Source: Taxillus chinensis (taxonomy: Eukaryota > Streptophyta > Magnoliopsida > Santalales > Loranthaceae). From it: a stretch of DNA of 64,000 nucleotides. A model generated the notes under the pieces. It saw only the letters and a list, made by a program, of their open reading frames with translations. It was not told where the DNA came from and did not search any database. The stretch is from the NCBI GenBank assembly GCA_023512835.1, contig CM042088.1, forward strand, positions 56,913,579 through 56,977,578. Direction: 5' to 3'. Made by a program: the position numbers and the translations under genes. Below are positions 56,587 to 64,000 of the stretch, in pieces (position 1 is the first letter of the stretch; every line of letters starts with the position of its first letter).

Positions 56587-57869
56587 TATAATATTTCATG
56601 ATAGCAGATTTAGCCTAATAAAACAGATTCAATAGCCTAATATATATATATATATATATACACTTTTGATATTATATACGTAAGATAGAGAAAATAATAA
56701 AGAGAAAAAGAGTTAGCCATTTGATTATGGCGTTCAAAACGAAAGAGTCAGATTATAATTTTATTTAACTTTGGAAGATAAATAGTTAAATAAAATTGTA
56801 TTTTGAACGAGTTATATCATAATTTTAATAATTACCGTTAGAGTTTCACATTAAAGAAAGTAACTAATCTATAAATTCTAATATAGAATCAAGGGTAGCC
56901 TCTCCTATAACCAATTGATTTTAAGACGTTTACCCTTGAATTCTAATATGGTATTAGAGCATGTTGTGTTTACATTTACGATGTTCATTTCGTGAGGAAT
57001 TTGTTCAAATGTTTCATTTTTACCCATAATTTTCAGCCGTATGTATCATTTACGTTGCCATATAAGAAGAGTGTGTTAAAAAAAATAATCAACCCATAGA
57101 TCCTAATATACGTTAATACTTGAATTCTAATAATTACAAATATATTACTCTACTCATTTTTCCCTTAATATCATCATCGGGTAAGGTATCGATGATCACT
57201 GACCACTGACCAGCACGAGAAAATATGTAGAGTTAACTTAATTTTTATGAACAATAATTAATTACGTGTAGATTAATCTCCCTTGCATGCGGTGCCCGTG
57301 TCTGCACGTTGCCGCTGCCTCCGAGTTCACTACTTTTTCATGGGACACATGCAAACAGTCAATGGCACGGCTTTTATTTGCCGGCTAGGCTGGGCAAGCA
57401 TTTTCATGGGACACATGCAACGTGTTGCGTCGAACCACTCAGTTGTTTTTTATGCGGAGAAGTCCTGAGTTTGGAGGAGAGTGGCATGGGGCGGGCCCCC
57501 ACTGTTGCCTCCTTTTGTGTCGACCCAGTTAATAACAACCAAGCAGAAAGAAGCAGTTGGGACTTGGGATCTATATATATATATGCTCAGACTCCACCCG
57601 TCCACCGCCCCTTGCTTCCATGCATTATCCTCCCAAACGCACCCGTTTGGGACCTTGGAGTCGTATCCTATCCGTTTCCGTTTCCGTTTCCGTATTAATT
57701 AATATACATTACGTATTTACGTCACTCAACGGTAACTCATCCTCCGACTTTTTATGAGGAAGGGAAGTTTGCGTACGAACTTCGTGTTTATAGACGCGTG
57801 CCACCATGGCCGGCTGATAGAAAATGACATAAATAATTATATAAATTTCATTCAATTAATCTAAACAGC

Positions 57870-57902
<33 letters not shown>

Positions 57903-59235
57903 CAAATATATACATATATGTATGTATGTATTTTTTAAGAGTAAAAATACATCCTTGTACCATATATGTATGTATGTATGTATGTTGATTGAAGGGAAAA
58001 AAACCAAATGAGTTTGAATCTTTTTTTTTTTGGAGCTTTTTTTTCCCGCGCGAGGCCTAAATAAAGAGAAAACTAGAAAAGAATAAAAAAATGGTCTTCT
58101 TATTTTGTTTTGGGATACATACGGAGGAAATAACACTGCATAAAAATATAATAAATGGCCAAATATAGAGAAAGATAACAAGAAAAATGCCATAAAGTTA
58201 AAGAATAATACATGTAACATCGAAAATTACAAGTATGCATGTAAGAATATTCATAATAATTTTGGTATTTTTATTTCAATTTTGGTGATAAATAGTAAAT
58301 AATTTATTTATTTTTCAAAAACATCAAATATCTCATTCTTCTTTTCTATCTATATTTATTATTTACTTTATTTTATATTATTTCTTTATCCTCCTTTCAT
58401 TTATTATCATCAATAAAAAAAATTATAAGTTTAATAATATATATTAAAAAATTATAGAAAAAGTATTTAGGGATAAATAGTGAATCCGTACATATAGAGA
58501 TTTACTATTTATTTCATATTCATATATCATATTTTAACTAACCTGATGTAAATAAGTTTTTGATAATTTTATATATTCTTTTCCTAAATTATAGGAATAC
58601 GTTTGATTATAAGTAACCTACTATAAATGTTCTAAAGTGACTTAATTATCTTTTCTTTTGAGCTTAAATATCATATTAAAGTCATTAAAATTCCATTCAA
58701 AATCAATTGAAACTGGATGGAGTTATCATATAATTGTGAGATTTGATAACTACATTTAAGATTAGTAGTTGTACAAAATGCAAAAAAAATAAATCTAAAA
58801 CTACGTTTTTTGAATTTGAAAAAAGGTCAATATAACATTCTAACTACAACGTACGAGAACTTGAATTTTGGTGTAGTCCAGCTCTTCAAAGCGTTATTAA
58901 TGTTCCCCGAAAGTCAAAACTTCTATTTGTGTACATGGCTAAGACTGGTGGTTGAAATTTTAAGGAAAAAGGAATAGGAAAATTGATTGAAATCTTAATT
59001 AATAGTTTCACAGTTAAGCAGTTGGCTGCTGGTTGTTGCTTAGTTGGTCACACTCAAATGGAAAAGGAAAAAAAAAACAAAAAAACAAAAAAACAAACAA
59101 ACAAACAAATCAAACATCCACATTTCCATCCCGTGTTATTTCATCATATGCATGTCTCTGTTCCCCCACCGTTTAAAAGCCACCCACCTCTCTCTCTTTC
59201 TCAGCCTCTCGCATTTTGTCACTGCCACGAGTGTT
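56587..59235. other. AT-rich intergenic DNA with microsatellites
   Basis: TA repeats at about 56641-56660 and 57872-57893, GTAT repeats at about 57905-57928 and 57963-57985, and TCCGTT repeats at about 57668-57690. A 21-bp phrase TTTTCATGGGACACATGCAA recurs at about 57337 and 57401. No supported gene. A TATA-like TTTAAAAG at about 59172 may serve the small gene downstream. Confidence 0.5.
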
Positions 59236-59568
59236 ATGGAAACTCTCTTGACCACACCAATTCTGAGTACCCTGAGCAACTACCGTCGGCGAAGACAGTA
59301 CCGGAGACTCATCAAAAGTGCAGCGACATCGTCAAATGGTTCGTCGAGGTTGGGGCGGAACCGGCGGCGTGGGTTGGGGAAGATTAGAGTGAATCCAAAA
59401 GTTCGGTGGCGGGTGAGGCCACCCATCAAGCTCCTTCAAAGGCTCCGCGATGCCTACGTTAGCATGATGCTCTCGTTGTCTAGAAACCTGACATCCATGA
59501 GCGCCAATAACAGCGGTTTCTTGGGTCCGTTTTCAAAGCCTCCATATGGGTATGCGCCAATGGACTGA
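59236..59568 (+). CDS. Probable small plant-specific protein, 110 aa
   Basis: Start chosen at the ATG at 59236 (METLLTTPILSTLSNYRRRR); the frame is open further upstream, but that part is low-complexity Lys/Asn, and TTTAAAAG plus a CT-rich leader precede 59236. The protein is strongly basic, with Arg clusters (YRRRRQYRR, GRNRRRG) and a segment RVRPPIKLLQRLRDAYVSMM that resembles a conserved block of small uncharacterised plant proteins, as I recall it. No membrane segment or signal peptide is obvious. It is single-exon, and GC content exceeds the flanks. Role unknown. It could be a nuclear or organelle-targeted protein, but nothing in the sequence settles this. Confidence 0.55.
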   Translation: METLLTTPILSTLSNYRRRRQYRRLIKSAATSSNGSSRLGRNRRRGLGKIRVNPKVRWRVRPPIKLLQRLRDAYVSMMLSLSRNLTSMSANNSGFLGPFSKPPYGYAPMD

Positions 59569-62488
59569 TTCGCCACACCAAGTACCAACCATATATAGTT
59601 TGAAACTGTGTCTGACAGCAAAAACCAAAAAGCACTTGTTCGTGCTTGTTCAATTGAATATATAGCTAGCTAGTTTCTTATAATGACACCGGCCGCCACT
59701 TTCTGCACGATTTTGTTTTCTCCATTAATTAAATTACGTAATAAGCAATTGGGGCTTCAGTAGAGCGTTGCTTTGGCCTCACTGCGTCTGCAAACGATAC
59801 AAGGTTCTTGATTGTTTAATTTGTAATCGCATAGCTCGATTAACGTAGTAATAATATTATTATTAATTAAATAGATTTTTTTAATCAGTATTCAATAATA
59901 ACAAGCATATTATTTCCTTTTCTTTCCATTAGAAATAATAACTATTATATTTTCCAAGTCAATCGATTTCTTTTTTCGATTCAATATTATTTACCTCTCT
60001 TTTTAAACTATGATATATATATATACACACAAATACACATTGGGTCGCGCATTAGATTTAGCGACACCAGACGTACTGAACCTCGAAATCGTTGAGAACA
60101 AAATAGCAAAGCTAAATATAATAGCATTAGCATTGGGTTGAATATTCAAATCTTTAAATATGTAACTTTTTTTTTTTAGCAAATCGCTTAACTCTTAAAT
60201 TCTACATTGGATTTGCCATCGCAATCTCTATGATAAGAAAATATTAATATTTTATTATATATATTTATTATTATTTTATTATCACGATATTATATAATAA
60301 CCTCCAATAATCATGTTGCTTTTTATATTCAATCTATAATATAAAAAATTTATATGTATATAGATGACAAAATCTCGTATGTAAAAAACATATATCTACA
60401 ATCCATAATTATCTCATTTCTATAATATAATAAACTCAAAATACAATAAAATTACATGAAAAAATCATATCCCAGTAGCATATAATAAAATAATAGCTAA
60501 CAATATTAATAGCTGCTGCCCTTAACGCTATATGTGGCTGTCCAGCTTTTTAAACGTAATTGTGTTTTTATTAATAAAGTAACGTTAAGTAGATAATAAC
60601 ATGTTAAAACAAAAGATGGCCACACATCTTCAAAATCAAGAGATAAGAATGGAGGTTGAAGTGTAGATGAAAGTCGATTTCGTGATATCCCCGAAGACGT
60701 CTTTTTCAATATTCAAGAAGTACTCTAGCTGCATTCTCTTCATCCAAGCAAGAGCTTATTTCATTAACTTCATATCAATTTTCCTTCTTAACATATCAAT
60801 CTTCCTTCTTTTTTCTCCATTGGTAAAGCCATCGCCATAAAATTACTCTAGCTAATGTCTTGTCTTCTCTCACAAATGTATACGGCTCTGTCATTTCTCA
60901 TAGCATTTAAGGCCTTAGCAAATTCTTCATCACATGTTTCTCGACCCTTCCTCTTTCTCTCACTTTTTTACACAACCTTTTTGCTTGGATGTCTCTCAAA
61001 AAAGACCTCTACATTGTCATCTAAAGCATTATCTCCAAGTGGAGAGAGTATGCAATGGCAGCGCATTTCTCCAGTGATTTTCTTCTTGTTAATAATATGA
61101 AAACATGTTGCTGCCATTTTGATTGGCGTCTTATTATGTACAACAATGTACCAGTAGATTTTGGCTCTTTTAATCTAAATATGCAAATGTAGATAGAATG
61201 TGATACTTAACTTTCAGTAAAAAAATTATTGAATCAAATTTAGTTAGAAATTCAAACCTTATCATGATATTTTGTACCACTTGCTAGCTGAATGCAATGA
61301 TTATACTTGAGCCACAACAGCACAAAACTTACTTGTACATTTTTGGATCACCAACCATCAATTGGTCTATGGCCCTCTAGAACAATTTGTCATGCTAGGT
61401 TTTCTATACTTATTGTAATAATCATTATTTCTCTCCCATGTCGATATTTTTAATTTGTCCTTGAATTGCATCTACACTAATATTGAGCCAAGTCGGCACA
61501 AGTTGATTATCCTATGATAAACTTATTTTATATAGAATATTTGCATGTGTTTATCTTCTGAGCTAAGCCGGCACAAGTTGATTATCCTTGTCGTGATATT
61601 GTGATTGGCCTTATGTTTGTGTCGTAGCTCTAATATGTTCCGTAATACTCTATTTTGCTCTATTTTCTTACAAAATGCAATAGAACACTACGTAACTCTA
61701 TAAAACACTAAAACACGACAAGTAGCATAATTTCATACTCAATTATAATGAAAATGCTCAAAATACTATGAAAAACAAATGCAAATAACAAAACAACATG
61801 TGAAATCTCTATATAAATTAAGTTCATAACTTTAAGCTAGATGTAATATGGTTTTTTTTTAAAATAAAGTCAATAATAATAATTATTATTTTATTACTTT
61901 TTTATAAAAATGTGAAAATATATAAAATGTAAAAAAAGAAAAATAAATATCTAGCTTGGACAAAATAGGACCCAATATGATATATTGAACACCTACTACT
62001 AAGAGTAGTATAAAAAAGAACTGGTATGAGTTGTTACAATTGATTTTACAAGTATAGTTATGCGTCAAGAAGGATTAAAACCTCCATGATATCCAAACTT
62101 AGTATCTATTTTACTTTTTATTATTTGTTTTTTCCCTTTTCCTTATATATGCCAACCTATACTTATAAATTGTTTATTTTTTGATTAAAACACATGAAAA
62201 TAAAAACTAATAGTAAAGTACAAGAACTTTAAATCGGAAATAATTATAGTTAAAACAAGTGTGATGATAGTAATGTCACCGATATAATATCCTTAATGTC
62301 ATTTACAACTATCTTATAAATTATTTTAAATGTGGGTCTTTATAAACATAAACGGTTTAAAAGCAAGGCTACCTTTGAGGTTTAAGTGAGCCTAATCGAA
62401 ATCCTAAAATGAGTCACCATTTAGAGTCATGAAACTCATCACAACTTGAGTAGAGAGTAAAACTTGTATAATTGGGATGAGATTAAGG
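59569..62488. other. AT-rich intergenic DNA
   Basis: No gene supported. The 60840-61100 region has short opposing ORFs without recognisable domains. The phrase AGC(C/T)(A/G)AGTCGGCACAAGTTGATTATCC recurs in similar form at about 61487 and 61561, a local duplication about 75 bp apart. Confidence 0.5.
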
Positions 62489-64000
62489 GTCACGCCCTGA
62501 AATCTCTTTACTGTGGAAATGGTTCGTGACTACTCATGTCCGCACTCGAAGGGTTAAAGGGATGATATTTCTCATACATGATCACACACAACAAGGCATC
62601 CTTAACAACCAAAATAAAACATAACTATCATTATTATCATAATTTCATCGTTGTAAAACTCATGATACATAGTCACAAAATTTGTTTAACAAAATTATAA
62701 GGCAATCCTAAGAATTACTTCATCTCAAAATCCACGTAAAAGGAAACAAGAAAATAGGGACAAGAAAACACATCCACAATTCAGACAAAAGTCTTTTACC
62801 CTAAATCGTCCGCCTAATGCCAGCTAGTACATGGAAAAAATTTACAAGAGGAGTAAGCAAATCACAGCTCAGTAGGGATCGAGTCTCCCAAGTTCATCCC
62901 AAAGTCCCTAAACTCAACATCCTAAGTGTATGCTTATGTTTGTATAGTGTACAGTAAAACAAATCAATCACACAACTTACCATTCCTTGCCATCACAACA
63001 AAACTGCTACACCCTTTTTAGGCAAATATTGCATGTCCACATATGCAATATTTTTCACCCAAGCTGGCATCATGTTTTTGATTCCACGAATAATATTCCA
63101 CCCTTAGGAATGGTTAAAGACTTAGCCTATGTGACGTTGAGAGTGCTATACCATTTCGTATAGGGGCTCAGCTCTCTTGCTAGCCAGATTTTGATAATAC
63201 TATAATCCTGCTAGCTAATCTAATAGGCATGGTAATCCTAATAGTCATCGCAAGGGCTCAGAAGTTTATTTGGTCGTGTCATAGTAACAATTAGTAATCT
63301 TACTAACTGAAACATGTCATAACATAGTTTATAACATCCACTACAACAACATACATTCACGCAATCATAAGAAACACAGTCTCAATATATTAACAACATA
63401 AAATATATAAATACAAGATAGCACAATCCCTAAATTGTCTCTAGGGCCCACCTCTCATGTTTTCTAACTCAATCTCCCATTAACTAGCCAAAAGAACTAA
63501 AACAGACTACCAAAACTGCATAGATTTTTCTTTTACTTTGAAAAATCATAATTTTTTCCATAGAACTTAGATTAGTTTACAAGACCCCTCATTTTGTACG
63601 TATTTCACCTGAATATCCACAAAAAATATAAAACAAATTGCACATAATGAGGATCATCATGGGCTTGCCTTGCACGTGCATGTGCCATGTACACAATCCC
63701 CCTCCACGTGCATGCCACAAGCAAACTTTGCATATACGCCCTCCATGTGCACAAACCCCTAACATCAATGCCCTTAAAATGCTACCAAAACCTTAGAGAA
63801 ATAGCTAAAATCAAGACACAAACATACCCTAATCGCTAAACAACTCACATAACATATATGTATCAATACACACATACAACCTTCTCTATCAATAAAAGTA
63901 AACATAATCAATCAATAGTTCCACATTCTTAGGGTTGCTAACATAACTTTTTAGGTTCTATAGGATTCAAGACAAGTTTATGGTTTCTGGAGAAAGGATA
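62489..64000 (-). repeat. Old minus-strand LTR fragment 'K', cut by window edge
   Basis: GGTCACGCCCTGAAATCTC resembles the reversed LTR ends of the A/H type (TGTCACGCCCCC...). CGCACTCGAAGGGTTAAAGG parallels CGCACCCGAAAGGTCAAGGG, and ...CACAGCTCAGTAGGGATC (about 62865) parallels H (CATAGCTCAGTAGAAATC). No coding. Extent to the right is unknown. Confidence 0.5.

Noticed and set aside
57283..57757. Several overlapping ORFs of 60-129 codons
   Set aside because: All frames are similarly open, no motif is seen, and the end is a TCCGTT repeat read as Phe-Pro or Val-Ser.
60855..61100. Hydrophobic 81-codon ORF
   Set aside because: Ser/Leu-rich with no domain; the opposite strand is equally plausible as a decayed relic, and neither is supported.
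1..64000. tRNA, rRNA or snoRNA genes
   Set aside because: Only tRNA-complementary primer-binding sites were seen; no cloverleaf or rRNA core was recognised by eye.

Overview
The window is repeat-dominated plant nuclear DNA, most likely from a eudicot. The evidence is plant-specific Ty3/Gypsy lineages (Tekay-, Galadriel-, Reina- and Athila-like), TRIM-type mini-retrotransposons, hAT-like MITEs, AT-rich intergenic DNA and one intact intron-containing host gene. No bacterial, organellar or CRISPR content was seen. Lineage names are judged by eye from protein motifs.

Bases 1-32719 form one nest of LTR retrotransposons. The outermost layer is an old plus-strand LTR (I: 1-357, about 16229-16636, 32603-32719). 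Element A (Tekay-like, 358-16228, TSD GCTTG) sits in I, and element B (chromovirus with chromodomain, 9114-14622) sits in the 3' LTR of A. Independently, a minus-strand LTR (H) sits in I; a minus-strand A-family solo LTR (E, 16991-31267 as split) sits in H; an Athila-like element (C, 17778-29954, TSD CCAAC) sits in E; and a triple-LTR TRIM (F, 27833-29867) sits in the 3' LTR of C. That chain, I > H > E > C > F, is five layers deep. All coding regions here are broken by stops or frameshifts, though long stretches of pol are still readable.

Bases 32720-39534 are the host-gene island. It holds AT-rich spacer, then a five-exon plus-strand RING-H2 E3 ubiquitin ligase gene (35348-38587, 348 aa, all introns phase 0), preceded by a TATA-rich stretch and a (TC)n 5' leader.

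Bases 39535-47013 are element D, a minus-strand Reina-like chromovirus (TSD TGCTA). Its pol 3' end is split by a minus-strand A-family solo LTR (J, 40065-42499, TSD ATGAC).

Bases 47014-64000 are AT-rich spacer holding an unrecognised ORF fragment (48594-48950), a second TRIM of the F family (G, 50241-51273, TSD ATAG), two hAT-like non-autonomous transposons (54147-55046; 55790-56578 with a perfect 8-bp TSD), one probable small host gene (59236-59568, 110 aa) and an old minus-strand LTR fragment running off the right edge.

There is no operon-like cooperation between genes. The functional story is insertion history: autonomous chromoviruses (A, B, D), an Athila element (C), and small non-autonomous relatives (F, G) that share termini, primer-binding site and polypurine tract with B.
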